DNA of 64,000 bases from Haloechinothrix sp033042135 (GCF_033042135.1 NZ_WBXM01000003.1:392911-456910), one strand, 5' to 3'; counted from the stretch's first letter, positions 32,448 through 40,848 are shown. Notes: generated by a model from the sequence alone, not told the origin. Made by a program: numbers and translations.

Positions 32448-33188
32448 TCAACGCACGAACTCGCGCACCTCCTCGGACACCGAGTCATCGGTGAGGAAGC
32501 TCAGATGTCCCGTGCACCAGGCGCGATGGTTCTCCGCCCCGTCGAGCACCGTGCTCCGTGCGGGCACGATGATGCCGTCGCACCGCGACCACCAGGTGCC
32601 GTAGTCGGCAGAGCCCGGCGTGGGGTCACCCGCGTTGAGCTCGGACAGGAAGTCGGATCCGGGCTGCATGTCCCGGCACGACTGGTGCGCCAGCGAACAC
32701 CACGACGCGACGTAGGTGCCGTTGTTCGGGCCAGCCAGCGAGACCCAGGTCGATACGGTCTCGTCACCGTCGAGGAACTTCATGTACCAGCGCGTGCTCA
32801 ACCCGCCCATGGAATGGGTGACCACGTCCACCTGGTCGGCGCCGGTACGGTCCAGGTGCTCGTCGACGACCTCGGCGAACTCGTGCGCTGTGGTCTCGTT
32901 CGACTGTGTCGTGTCGTAGTCCCAGGCGTAGAGGTACTCGTCCGGGTAGCCGTCGCCGCGGAAGTCGGCCATCATGCTCGACCAGTTCCAGCTCGATCCC
33001 TGGTAACCGTGCACGAAGATGACAGGGTTGCGGTGCTGGTCCTGCACTTCCACCTCCGTGCCCTCGGTTCCCGCCGCCGCGGCGGCGGGAACCGAGGGCA
33101 CCAGCACCAGTGCCAGGCACAGTGCCGCGGCCCTGAGGCTGAAACCTCGATGTTTGCTACGGAACGTGCTGCGATCGGGACGGCGCAT
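32448..33188 (-). CDS. Secreted alpha/beta-hydrolase lipase
   Basis: 246 residues from ATG 33188 with GAGGAG upstream. An Arg-rich signal peptide with core LRAAALCLALVLVPSVPAAA (about 18-37) directs export. The mature enzyme starts near NPVIFVHGYQGSSWNW (oxyanion HG motif), has the nucleophile elbow VTHSMGGLS (about 123-131), an Asp region and a late His in WCTGHLSFL. Class 2 (LipA/EstA-like) triacylglycerol lipases share this size and layout. Four Cys could form disulfides. Adjacent to the serpin gene on the same strand, 119 bp apart. Confidence 0.9.
   Translation of the reverse strand: MRRPDRSTFRSKHRGFSLRAAALCLALVLVPSVPAAAAAGTEGTEVEVQDQHRNPVIFVHGYQGSSWNWSSMMADFRGDGYPDEYLYAWDYDTTQSNETTAHEFAEVVDEHLDRTGADQVDVVTHSMGGLSTRWYMKFLDGDETVSTWVSLAGPNNGTYVASWCSLAHQSCRDMQPGSDFLSELNAGDPTPGSADYGTWWSRCDGIIVPARSTVLDGAENHRAWCTGHLSFLTDDSVSEEVREFVR
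33061..33098. repeat. Perfect 38-bp palindrome inside the lipase gene
   Basis: A 19-bp arm beginning CCCTCGGTTCCCGCCGCCG (33061-33079) is followed immediately by its exact complement (33080-33098), with no loop. It falls at codons for VPSVPAAAAAGTEGT, the end of the signal peptide. Confidence 0.9.
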
Positions 33189-33354
33189 GACATCTCCTCT
33201 GCGCGAACTCGGTTGCCACGTGCCTCCGTCGAGCGGCGGCACGCGGCGTGACTGACTGTGCGCACAAGGATCAGGCCATGAGGGCACCGGCGTCTCTCCG
33301 TCATCTCCCCAAAGTTGCTGCGCGGGCGGCTGTGAAGCGTCACAATGCAAGGTC

Positions 33355-34569
33355 ATGGATCCTGAAGCCGGCCTGCGTACCGTGCTCGCGAGGGTGCGGG
33401 AAGAGGTGGGTGAGCTCAGTGGTGACGTCGTGGCCTGCATCGTGCGGGAGGTCCCTCGGCTCCGCTCGCTTCCGGAGGGTGTACTGCATGACGAGGTGAG
33501 GCGCTCGGTCGCGGACAGCGTGTCCATGGTCCTTGGGTCCCTCGTGGACGGTCGCGAGGTGGACTCCGATCTCCTTGCCGAACCGATGCGAACGATGATG
33601 GCCAGGGTATCGGTCCGACCATCCTTTGCAGACATACTTGACGGTTACCTTATTGGGGCAAGGGAAACCTGGCGCAGGATCGTCTCGTACTGTGGCAGCG
33701 AGCATGCGCCTTGGCTGGTGGCGCTCGTGGATCCGCTCGCTCGCCAGAACCGGCGACTGTTCGTGGCTGTGGCGCAGGCCTATCTCGACGAGCAACACAG
33801 GGCACACGGGGAAGCCGGCGAGGCGCGTCGCGAGCTGACCGCGGCCCTGCTCGCCGGGGAGCCGGTGACGGATCTGGAGCAGCGCGCCGGTGTCACCGCT
33901 GCCGATTCGTACGCAATCCTGAGCTGGCGCGCGGAGGGTGCGAGCGGGACCGTCGGCGACGCGGCCGCCCAGCTGCTCCGGCGCAGGCGAGTGCGGGCCG
34001 CGCTCGAAGAGCGGTTCCGTGCCACCGTGCTCAGCGTGCTCGGCGAACGGGACGGTACGGCGTTGATCCCGGCGATGGGTGATGAGGGGGCGGAGCGCAC
34101 CTCGGCGATGCGAGCTTTCGTCACCGAGGTCAGCGAGATCACCGGCACAACGGTCACCGCGGCGGCCAGCCTCGCGGGCACGCGCCAGGCCGTGCCTTCG
34201 GCAGTGGACGAGGCAAGAGAAGTGCTGGACGTGGTGGGGCGGCTCGGGCGGGAACCGGGCGTCTACAAGCTGGACGACGTCCTGCTCGAGGTGCAGGTGG
34301 CTCGTCCCGGTGTTGCCCGTGACCGGCTCGCTCGGAGGTTGGATCCGCTGTGCGAGCGACCCGAACTGCTCGGCACGCTCCGCACGTTGTTCGACGCCAA
34401 GCTCAACCGCAGGCGTGCTGCGCGCGCCCTCCACGTGCACCCGAACACGTTGGACTATCGGCTGCAACGCGTGGCGGAGTTCGTGGGGCTCGACCCGGGC
34501 GATCCCGACGAGCTGCGGGTGCTCGCGACCGCCCTGATCGCCTATGACCTGGAACGCGGTGAGTGTTGA
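33355..34569 (+). CDS. PucR/CdaR-family transcriptional regulator
   Basis: 404 residues. Residues about 20-165 are a helical sensing domain typical of actinobacterial PucR proteins, the middle is a GGDEF-like degenerate domain (about 205-320), and the C-terminus (about 340-395) is the PucR helix-turn-helix, with LRTLFDAKLNRRRAARALHV followed by HPNTLDYRLQRVAEFVGLDP. Family members respond to purine, amino-acid or lipid signals and often regulate neighbours. Divergent from the lipase gene across 166 bp, so lipase and serpin are candidate targets. Confidence 0.88.
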   Translation: MDPEAGLRTVLARVREEVGELSGDVVACIVREVPRLRSLPEGVLHDEVRRSVADSVSMVLGSLVDGREVDSDLLAEPMRTMMARVSVRPSFADILDGYLIGARETWRRIVSYCGSEHAPWLVALVDPLARQNRRLFVAVAQAYLDEQHRAHGEAGEARRELTAALLAGEPVTDLEQRAGVTAADSYAILSWRAEGASGTVGDAAAQLLRRRRVRAALEERFRATVLSVLGERDGTALIPAMGDEGAERTSAMRAFVTEVSEITGTTVTAAASLAGTRQAVPSAVDEAREVLDVVGRLGREPGVYKLDDVLLEVQVARPGVARDRLARRLDPLCERPELLGTLRTLFDAKLNRRRAARALHVHPNTLDYRLQRVAEFVGLDPGDPDELRVLATALIAYDLERGEC

Positions 34570-34604
34570 TCACCGCTCGCGGTTGCCGGTGTGAGACCAG
34601 GTGC

Positions 34605-35282
34605 TTACCAGCCCCGCTCGCGCCACTCGCCGAGCTTGCCGCGCTCGGCGCCGAGGGTGGAGTCGTCGCCGTGGCCGGGATAGAACCATGTGTCGTCGGG
34701 AAGCTGCGCGAACACCCGCTCCTCGACGTCGTTGATCAGCGAGGTGAAGTCCTCGGCCGAGGTGGTCTTGCCGACGCCGCCAGGGAAGAGGCTGTCGCCG
34801 GTGAACAGGTGGGGATGCCCGGCGGGGTCCCGGTAGAGCAGCGCGATCGACCCCGGGGTGTGCCCGCGCAGGTGGATCACCTCGAGCCGGCACTCGCCGA
34901 CGGAGATGGTGTCGCCGTGCTCCAGCAGGACGTCGGGGGGCACCGGGAGCTCGGGCGCGTCGAGCGGGTGGGCGGCCGTCTCACAGCCGTAGGCACCCGC
35001 GATCGCGCCGAGAGCCTGCCAGTGATCACCGTGCCGGTGGGTGGTGACGATCGTGCGGAGGTTCGCTCGCGCGCCGTCATAGCCGATCAGATCGGAGATG
35101 CGATCGGGGTCGTTGGCAGCGTCGATCAGCAGCGCCTCACCGGTACTCTTGCAGGTCAGTAGGTAGGTGTTGTTGTCCATCGGACCGACGGAGAGCTTGC
35201 AGACGGTCAGCGCATCCAGGGTCCTGCGCGCGGCGTCTCCGCCGGGCTCGGTGTGTCCGGTGTACTCGTCGGTGATCCTCAC
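34605..35282 (-). CDS. MBL-fold metallo-hydrolase (glyoxalase II-like)
   Basis: 225 residues. The dinuclear metal site is complete: THRHGDHW (HxHxDH), His in RGHTPGSIALL, Asp in LFTGDSLFPGG and His in YPGHGDDS. The N-terminus GPMDNNTYLLT matches glyoxalase II-type and related thioester or persulfide hydrolases. GTG 35282 is chosen because TAGGCT lies 7 nt upstream without a Shine-Dalgarno. Positional counterpart of M. tuberculosis Rv1637c, next to uvrA. The substrate is not known. Confidence 0.9.
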   Translation of the reverse strand: MRITDEYTGHTEPGGDAARRTLDALTVCKLSVGPMDNNTYLLTCKSTGEALLIDAANDPDRISDLIGYDGARANLRTIVTTHRHGDHWQALGAIAGAYGCETAAHPLDAPELPVPPDVLLEHGDTISVGECRLEVIHLRGHTPGSIALLYRDPAGHPHLFTGDSLFPGGVGKTTSAEDFTSLINDVEERVFAQLPDDTWFYPGHGDDSTLGAERGKLGEWRERGW

Positions 35283-35289
35283 AACAGTC

Positions 35290-35295
35290 AGCCTA
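35290..35295 (-). promoter_or_regulatory. -10 hexamer of the MBL hydrolase gene
   Basis: TAGGCT on the minus strand, 7 nt before GTG 35282; a leaderless arrangement. It lies in the 104-bp divergent gap shared with uvrA. Confidence 0.4.
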
Positions 35296-35386
35296 GTCCC
35301 CCCGGAACGGGACGTGGCGGGAGGTGGGAACGCCGTGGGGACGTCGCGGTGTCGGGGTGGGCTCCTAACATGGAGGAGGCCGCTTC

Positions 35387-38296
35387 GTGTCGATGGATCC
35401 GGCCGGCAATCAGCGAGTGAAGGGACCTGGAGTGTCCGACCATCTTGTGGTTCGTGGTGCCCGCGAACACAACCTCGACAGCGTCGATGTCGACCTGCCA
35501 AGGGACAGCCTGATCGTGTTCACCGGGCTGTCCGGCTCCGGTAAGTCGAGCCTGGCGTTCGACACCGTCTTCGCCGAGGGGCAGCGCCGCTACGTCGAGT
35601 CGTTGTCGGCCTACGCCAGGCAGTTTCTCGGCCAGATGGACAAGCCGGATGTCGACTTCATCGAGGGCCTGTCGCCCGCGGTGTCGATCGATCAGAAGTC
35701 CACCTCGCGCAACCCCCGGTCGACCGTCGGCACCATCACCGAGATCTACGACTACCTGCGGCTGCTGTTCGCCAGGGCGGGCGAGCCGCACTGCCCGCAG
35801 TGCGGTGAGCCGATCAGCAAGCAGACCCCGCAGCAGATCGTCGATCAGGTCCTCGACATGGAGCAAGGTACTCGCTTCCAGGTGCTCGCTCCGGTGGTAC
35901 GCGGCCGCAAGGGCGAGTACGTCGATCTGTTCGCAAACCTCCAGCAGCAAGGCTTCTCGCGGGTGCACGTCGATGGTGCGGTGCACCCGCTGACCAACCC
36001 GCCGAAGCTGAAGAAGCAGGAGAAGCACGATATCGGCGTGGTGATCGACCGCCTTGTCGTGAAGGCGAGTGCCAAGCAGCGGCTGACCGACTCGATCGAA
36101 ACGGCGCTGGGATTGGCAGGCGGGCTCGTCGAGCTGGAGTTCGTGGACCTGCCGGAGCACGACCCGCATCGGGTCCGGGGCTTCTCCGAGCACCTGGCCT
36201 GCCCCAACGGTCATCCGCTTGCGGTCGAGGACCTGGAACCGCGTTCGTTCTCGTTCAACTCGCCGTACGGCGCCTGCCCCGATTGCACCGGGATCGGCAC
36301 CCGTAAAGAAGTCGATCCCGAGCTGGTGGTGCCCGACGATCAGCTCTCCGTGGCCGAGGGGGCGATCGCGCCGTGGGCGAGCGGGCACAGCGCCGAGTAC
36401 TTCCAGCGGCTGCTGACCTCGCTGGCCGAGACGATGGGTTTCCGCACCGACACCCCGTGGCGCTCGCTGCCAGGCAAGGTGCAGAAGGCGATCTTGCACG
36501 GCGTGGACGAGCAGGTGCACGTCAGTTACCGCAATCGGTACGGGCGCAGGCGCTCGTACTACGCCACCTTCGAGGGAGTCATCTCGTTCCTCGAACGCCG
36601 CCGCGAGCAGACAGAGTCCGATTTCATGCGGGAGCGTTACGAGGGCTACATGCGCGAGGTGCCCTGCCCCGCTTGCCAAGGGGCCAGACTCAAGCCGGAG
36701 ATCCTGGCGGTCACCCTGCGCAACAGTAGCCAGGGAGCCCGCTCCATTGCCGAGGTGTGCGCGCTGTCGGTGTCGGAGGCCGCCGAGTTCCTCGACGATC
36801 TGGTGCTCGACGAGCGGCAGGCGATGATCGCCGCCGCGGTGTTGAAGGAGATCCGCGCCCGGCTGCGGTTCCTGCTGGATGTGGGGCTGGATTACCTGTC
36901 GCTGGACCGGCCGGCAGGCACACTCTCCGGTGGCGAGGCGCAGCGGATCCGGTTGGCGACCCAGATCGGTTCCGGACTCGTCGGCGTGCTGTACGTGCTC
37001 GACGAGCCGTCCATCGGGTTGCACCAGCGCGACAACCACCGGCTCATCGGGACGCTGACCCGATTGCGCAGCCTCGGTAACACGCTGATCGTCGTCGAGC
37101 ACGACGAGGACACCATCCGGTCGAGTGACTGGGTGGTCGATATCGGGCCAGGCGCGGGTGAGCACGGTGGCAAGATCGTCCATAGTGGACCTTACGAGGA
37201 TCTGCTGACCAACATGGACTCGCTGACCGGCGACTACCTCGCGGGCCGCAAGGAGATCCCGCTTCCGGCTTCCCGGCGGCCGCGGGATCGCAAGCGGCAG
37301 GTCACGGTCGTCGGCGCCAGGGAGAATAACCTGCGTTCCCTCGACGTATCGTTCCCGCTGGGCTGCCTGATCACGGTGACCGGTGTGTCGGGCTCCGGGA
37401 AGTCGACGCTGGTCAACGACATCCTGGCGCGGGTGTTGCAGAACAAGCTGAACGGTGCACGGCAGGTGCCAGGCAGGCACACCCGGGTGCGTGGGCTGAC
37501 CCATGTCGACAAGATGGTGCAGGTCGACCAGTCGCCGATCGGGCGGACACCGCGCTCCAACCCGGCCACCTACACCGGGGTATGGGATCACGTCAGGAAG
37601 CTGTTCGCCGCTACGACCGAGGCCAAGGTTCGTGGCTACCAGCCGGGCCGGTTCTCGTTCAACGTCAAGGGCGGGCGCTGTGAGGCGTGCGCGGGCGACG
37701 GCACGATCAAGATCGAGATGAACTTCCTGCCGGACGTGTACGTGCCCTGCGAGGTCTGCAAGGGTGCTCGGTACAACCGCGAGACACTAGAGGTGCACTA
37801 CAAGGGCAAGACCGTGGCCGAGGTGCTGGACATGCCGATCGAGGAGGCCGCGGAGTTCTTCGAGCCCATCAAGGCGGTACACCGGCACCTGAAGACGCTG
37901 GTCGACGTGGGGCTGGGCTACGTCCGGCTCGGCCAGCCGGCCCCCACGCTGTCCGGTGGCGAGGCGCAACGGGTCAAGCTGGCCGCCGAGCTGCAGAAAC
38001 GGTCCACCGGTAAAACCATGTACGTGCTCGACGAGCCCACGACGGGGTTGCACTTCGAGGACATCCGCAAGCTGCTCGGCGTGATCAACGGACTGGTGGA
38101 CAAGGGCAACACGGTGATCGTGATCGAGCACAACATGGATGTCATCAAGACGTCCGACTGGATCATCGACATGGGCCCCGAGGGCGGCTCGGGAGGCGGA
38201 ACCGTCGTCGCGGAGGGCACGCCGGAGGAGGTCGCGGCGATCGACGCCAGCTACACCGGCCGGTTCCTGCGCCCGATCCTCGAGCACCGCGACTGA
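35387..38296 (+). CDS. uvrA: Excinuclease ABC subunit UvrA
   Basis: 969 residues from GTG 35387, which has AGGAGG 7 nt upstream; most relatives start at the equivalent of GTG 35432 (SDHLVVRGAREHN), also preceded by an AGGGA, so the first 15 residues are uncertain. Two ABC modules: Walker A GLSGSGKSSLAF and GVSGSGKSTLV, signatures LSGGEAQRIRL and LSGGEAQRVKL, Walker B VLDEPSIGLH and VLDEPTTGLH. Zinc-binding CPQCGE, CPDCTG, CPACQG and CEACAG/CEVCKG pairs are intact. Damage recognition in nucleotide excision repair with UvrB. Confidence 0.96.
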   Translation: MSMDPAGNQRVKGPGVSDHLVVRGAREHNLDSVDVDLPRDSLIVFTGLSGSGKSSLAFDTVFAEGQRRYVESLSAYARQFLGQMDKPDVDFIEGLSPAVSIDQKSTSRNPRSTVGTITEIYDYLRLLFARAGEPHCPQCGEPISKQTPQQIVDQVLDMEQGTRFQVLAPVVRGRKGEYVDLFANLQQQGFSRVHVDGAVHPLTNPPKLKKQEKHDIGVVIDRLVVKASAKQRLTDSIETALGLAGGLVELEFVDLPEHDPHRVRGFSEHLACPNGHPLAVEDLEPRSFSFNSPYGACPDCTGIGTRKEVDPELVVPDDQLSVAEGAIAPWASGHSAEYFQRLLTSLAETMGFRTDTPWRSLPGKVQKAILHGVDEQVHVSYRNRYGRRRSYYATFEGVISFLERRREQTESDFMRERYEGYMREVPCPACQGARLKPEILAVTLRNSSQGARSIAEVCALSVSEAAEFLDDLVLDERQAMIAAAVLKEIRARLRFLLDVGLDYLSLDRPAGTLSGGEAQRIRLATQIGSGLVGVLYVLDEPSIGLHQRDNHRLIGTLTRLRSLGNTLIVVEHDEDTIRSSDWVVDIGPGAGEHGGKIVHSGPYEDLLTNMDSLTGDYLAGRKEIPLPASRRPRDRKRQVTVVGARENNLRSLDVSFPLGCLITVTGVSGSGKSTLVNDILARVLQNKLNGARQVPGRHTRVRGLTHVDKMVQVDQSPIGRTPRSNPATYTGVWDHVRKLFAATTEAKVRGYQPGRFSFNVKGGRCEACAGDGTIKIEMNFLPDVYVPCEVCKGARYNRETLEVHYKGKTVAEVLDMPIEEAAEFFEPIKAVHRHLKTLVDVGLGYVRLGQPAPTLSGGEAQRVKLAAELQKRSTGKTMYVLDEPTTGLHFEDIRKLLGVINGLVDKGNTVIVIEHNMDVIKTSDWIIDMGPEGGSGGGTVVAEGTPEEVAAIDASYTGRFLRPILEHRD

Positions 38297-38339
38297 TCGC
38301 CGACATAGGCGCGCCGCGCGGGGCTCGTTATCCTGGCAC

Positions 38340-38798
38340 GTGTTTCGTCGCTACCGGTTCCGCAACACCTGGTCACTCGCTGCGCCCGCGCGGGAGGTGT
38401 TCGGTGCGCTGGCCGACCTCGCCTCCTACCCGCGATGGTGGCGCGACGTGCGCACCGTGCGGCAGCTCGACGAGGACACCGCGCAGGTCACCTGCCGTTC
38501 GGTGCTGCCGTACTCGCTCGATCTGTGGTTGCGCCGCGCCGAGGAGGACAACCGCGCGGGGCGTCTGCGCGTCGATCTCACCGGGGACCTCGAGGGGTAC
38601 TGCGGTTGCCTGGTGACCGGCAACGGCCACCGATCACAGGTGGTGGTCTACCAGGAGGTCGAGCTCCGCAAGCCGCAGCTGCGCCGCGTTGAGCCTTGGC
38701 TCGGGCCGCTGTACCGGGCCAATCACGCGGCCATGATGTGGCGGGGCAGGCGTGGGCTACTCCACTACCTCACCGCTCCTCGGAAGCCGGGCGCGTGA
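38340..38798 (+). CDS. SRPBCC-family (START-like) protein
   Basis: 152 residues from GTG 38340; TATCCT lies 5 nt upstream. The N-terminal pattern RYRFRNTWSLAAPAREVFGA and LADLASYPRWWRDVRTVRQL is that of polyketide-cyclase/START-like SRPBCC domains, which hold a hydrophobic ligand in a helix-grip pocket. No catalytic residue can be assigned. The 3' end overlaps the convergent DUF1844 gene by 29 bp. Follows uvrA by 43 bp on the same strand. Confidence 0.82.
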   Translation: MFRRYRFRNTWSLAAPAREVFGALADLASYPRWWRDVRTVRQLDEDTAQVTCRSVLPYSLDLWLRRAEEDNRAGRLRVDLTGDLEGYCGCLVTGNGHRSQVVVYQEVELRKPQLRRVEPWLGPLYRANHAAMMWRGRRGLLHYLTAPRKPGA

Positions 38799-39180
38799 CG
38801 ACCGGGCCGGTGAGCTTCTCGCCGGGTCCCTGTCCGGGTGGATCGGGGATGGCCGATGCCTCGCGGAAGGCGCGCTGCATCGACTGGAGCCCATCGCGCA
38901 AGGGGCCCGCGTGCGCGCCGAGGTACTCCGCCGACGAGGTCACCAGACCGGCCAGCGCAGTGATCAGCCGCCTGGCCTCGTCGAGGTCACGACGCGGGCT
39001 GTTATCCGGGTCGGGATCGGCGAGGCCGAGCCGTTCGGCCGAGGCGGAAAGCAGCATCAGCGCGGCGCGACTGATGACCTCGACGCTCGGTATGTCTGCC
39101 AGATCACGATCCGGCGGATTCTGCCATTCGGGGGAAGTCGGCGATTGTTTCCGGGACTGTTCGGGATCGCTGCCTACCAC
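38770..39180 (-). CDS. DUF1844 domain protein
   Basis: 136 residues from GTG 39180 with AAGGG 8 nt upstream. The DUF1844 core is visible as DIPSVEVISRAALMLLSASA, followed by DLDEARRLITALAGLVTSSA (about residues 40-105); the C-terminus is Pro/Gly-rich. This small protein commonly sits beside infC in actinobacteria. Function unknown. Transcribed divergently from the infC operon. Confidence 0.82.
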   Translation of the reverse strand: MVGSDPEQSRKQSPTSPEWQNPPDRDLADIPSVEVISRAALMLLSASAERLGLADPDPDNSPRRDLDEARRLITALAGLVTSSAEYLGAHAGPLRDGLQSMQRAFREASAIPDPPGQGPGEKLTGPVVTRPASEER

Positions 39181-39285
39181 ATCTGATACCCTTCCATGCG
39201 CGACCAACTCCCGAAGCATCGGGGGTGAGCAAGTGGAGCCCCGCTCCCACCCGAGTCGCCGATCGCGGCGGCCGGGTCCGGTCAC

Positions 39286-39396
39286 ACGAGTTCCTCGGGA
39301 ACTCGTGAAGCCATCCGGGCGTTGGCCTGGATGGTGATCGGTTCATGGGCCCCACCTGCCGCCGGGCGGTAGTGGGGCCTTTAGTAGTTGGGGCCC
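39286..39396 (+). promoter_or_regulatory. Structured leader / possible attenuator of infC-rpmI-rplT
   Basis: The 282-bp leader 39181-39462 contains a hairpin ACGAGTTC/GAACTCGT (39286-39306). A second stem, GGCCCCAC (39348-39355) with GTGGGGCC (39372-39379), is followed by TTTAG. A third segment, TGGGGCCC (39389-39396), is perfectly complementary to GGGCCCCA (39347-39354), so the second stem and this pairing exclude each other. That is the form of a terminator/antiterminator switch; the interpretation is inference. Confidence 0.45.
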
Positions 39397-39462
39397 TGGG
39401 AGAAGCATAGGCAGGCACACCCGTGCTGGCACAGCAGAGAATATTCGGACCAAGGAGGCCTC

Positions 39463-40017
39463 ATCAGCTCTGACGCGCGTATCAACGAGCGCATTCGCGT
39501 TCCCGAAGTCCGCCTTGTCGGACCCAACGGCGAGCAGGTCGGCATCGTCCGTATCGAGGACGCGCTTCGGCTCGCCGAGGAGGCGGACCTCGACCTCGTC
39601 GAGGTCGCTCCCCAGGCGCGGCCACCGGTGGCCAAGCTCATGGACTACGGCAAGTACAAGTACGAGAGTGCGCAGAAGGCCCGTGAGTCGCGCCGCAACC
39701 AGCAGATGACCGTGATCAAGGAGCAGAAGCTCCGGCCCAAGATCGACCCGCACGATTACGAGACGAAGAAGGGACATGTGTCCCGCTTCCTCAATCAGGG
39801 CAACAAGGTCAAGGTCACGATCATGTTCCGTGGTCGGGAGCAGTCACGGCCGGAGCTCGGCTTCCGGCTCCTGGAGCGGCTTGCCGACGACGTGGCCGAC
39901 ATCGGGTTCGTGGAATCACAGCCGAAGCAGGACGGTCGCAACATGATCATGGTGCTTGCGCCGCACAAGAATGCCAAGGCCAAGAGCAAGGCCAACAAGA
40001 ACGACGCCAAGTCGTAG
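39463..40017 (+). CDS. infC: Translation initiation factor IF-3 (AUC start)
   Basis: 184 residues. Homology begins at INERIRVPEVRLVGPNGEQV, and the only well-placed start is the ATC at 39463, 4 nt after AAGGAGG. Rare start codons on infC let IF-3 repress its own synthesis, since IF-3 discriminates against them. N-domain (about 1-80), linker KYKYESAQKARESRRNQQ and C-domain with KVKVTIMFRGREQSRPELG are complete; the tail is Lys/Asn-rich. An ATG at 39388 is in frame but would add an unrelated 25-residue leader. First gene of infC-rpmI-rplT. Confidence 0.94.
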   Translation: MSSDARINERIRVPEVRLVGPNGEQVGIVRIEDALRLAEEADLDLVEVAPQARPPVAKLMDYGKYKYESAQKARESRRNQQMTVIKEQKLRPKIDPHDYETKKGHVSRFLNQGNKVKVTIMFRGREQSRPELGFRLLERLADDVADIGFVESQPKQDGRNMIMVLAPHKNAKAKSKANKNDAKS

Positions 40018-40078
40018 GCCGAGAGGCAGCTGACGAGCGGTCAGCGGGCGGTGGGCACATGCTGCCGCCGGTACGGGT

Positions 40079-40097
40079 GCGAGCATGGCATGCTCGC
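40079..40097 (+). repeat. 19-bp palindrome between infC and rpmI
   Basis: GCGAGCATG (40079-40087), one G, then CATGCTCGC (40089-40097). It lies in the 182-nt gap ahead of rpmI, the region where L20 feedback structures occur in other bacteria. No gene is seen in the gap. Confidence 0.5.
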
Positions 40098-40199
40098 GAC
40101 AACCACAGCTGGCACCGCCTGGTGCGCGTGCTGGACCCGCGCGTGTTCGTAGCGGCTAGCCGCGCGCGAGCGGTGCCGGATGAGGGAAATGAGGAAGAG

Positions 40200-40394
40200 A
40201 TGCCGAAGCAGAAGACCCACAGTGGCACCAAGAAGCGGATCAAGGTCACCGGCAGCGGGAGGCTTCGCCGTCAGATGGCGGGGCGCCGCCACCTGATGGA
40301 GAAGAAGTCGAGCAAGCTGTCGCGGCGCCTGGAGGGCACCACCGACGTCTCCCGCAGGGACACCCGGGCCATCCGGCGGCTGCTGCGCCGCTGA
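40200..40394 (+). CDS. rpmI: 50S ribosomal protein L35
   Basis: 64 residues, Lys/Arg-rich, starting PKQKTHSGTKKRIKVTGSG with the usual GRRHLMEKKSSKLSRRL core. ATG 40200 has GAGGAAGAG just upstream. Full family length. Second gene of the infC operon. Confidence 0.96.
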   Translation: MPKQKTHSGTKKRIKVTGSGRLRRQMAGRRHLMEKKSSKLSRRLEGTTDVSRRDTRAIRRLLRR

Positions 40395-40467
40395 AGCCGC
40401 ATCGACAGCAACGACCGGAACCGAACCGCCGGGGCGGAAACCGCCCCCCGACCGACAGGATGGATTC

Positions 40468-40848
40468 GTGGCACGCGTCAAGCGGGCAGTGAACGCCCAG
40501 AAGAAGCGTCGCGCAACACTCGAGCGGGCCAAGGGTTACCGCGGTCAGCGTTCGCGACTGTATCGCAAGGCGAAGGAGCAGACGCTCCACTCGTTCAACT
40601 ACGCCTACCGTGACCGCAGGGCGCGTAAGGGTGACTTCCGGAAGTTGTGGATCACCCGGATCAACGCCGCGGCCAGGCAGCACGGCATCACCTACAACCG
40701 GCTGATCCAGGGGCTGAAGGCCGCGGACGTCGAGGTGGACCGGAAGAACCTCGCCGACCTCGCGGTCCGGGACGACGCGGCGTTCGGCGCGCTGGTCGAG
40801 GTCGCCAAGCAGCACTCGGGCGCGCAGGACGCCAAGAAACCCGCCTGA
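40468..40848 (+). CDS. rplT: 50S ribosomal protein L20
   Basis: 126 residues, normal L20 length. Basic N-terminal extension ARVKRAVNAQKKRRATLERA and KGYRGQRSRLYRKAKEQ, then the globular domain with RINAAARQHGITYNRLIQGL. GTG start behind AGGA. Assembles early on 23S rRNA and in many bacteria represses this operon by binding its mRNA. Confidence 0.96.
   Translation: MARVKRAVNAQKKRRATLERAKGYRGQRSRLYRKAKEQTLHSFNYAYRDRRARKGDFRKLWITRINAAARQHGITYNRLIQGLKAADVEVDRKNLADLAVRDDAAFGALVEVAKQHSGAQDAKKPA

Noticed and set aside
35283..35386. LexA/SOS box before uvrA (and before uvrB)
   Set aside because: No TCGAAC-N4-GTTCGA-type palindrome is visible in either upstream region.
35288..37591. 767-codon open frame opposite uvrA
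   Set aside because: Complement of a conserved high-GC gene; low-complexity His/Arg/Gln composition and no motifs.
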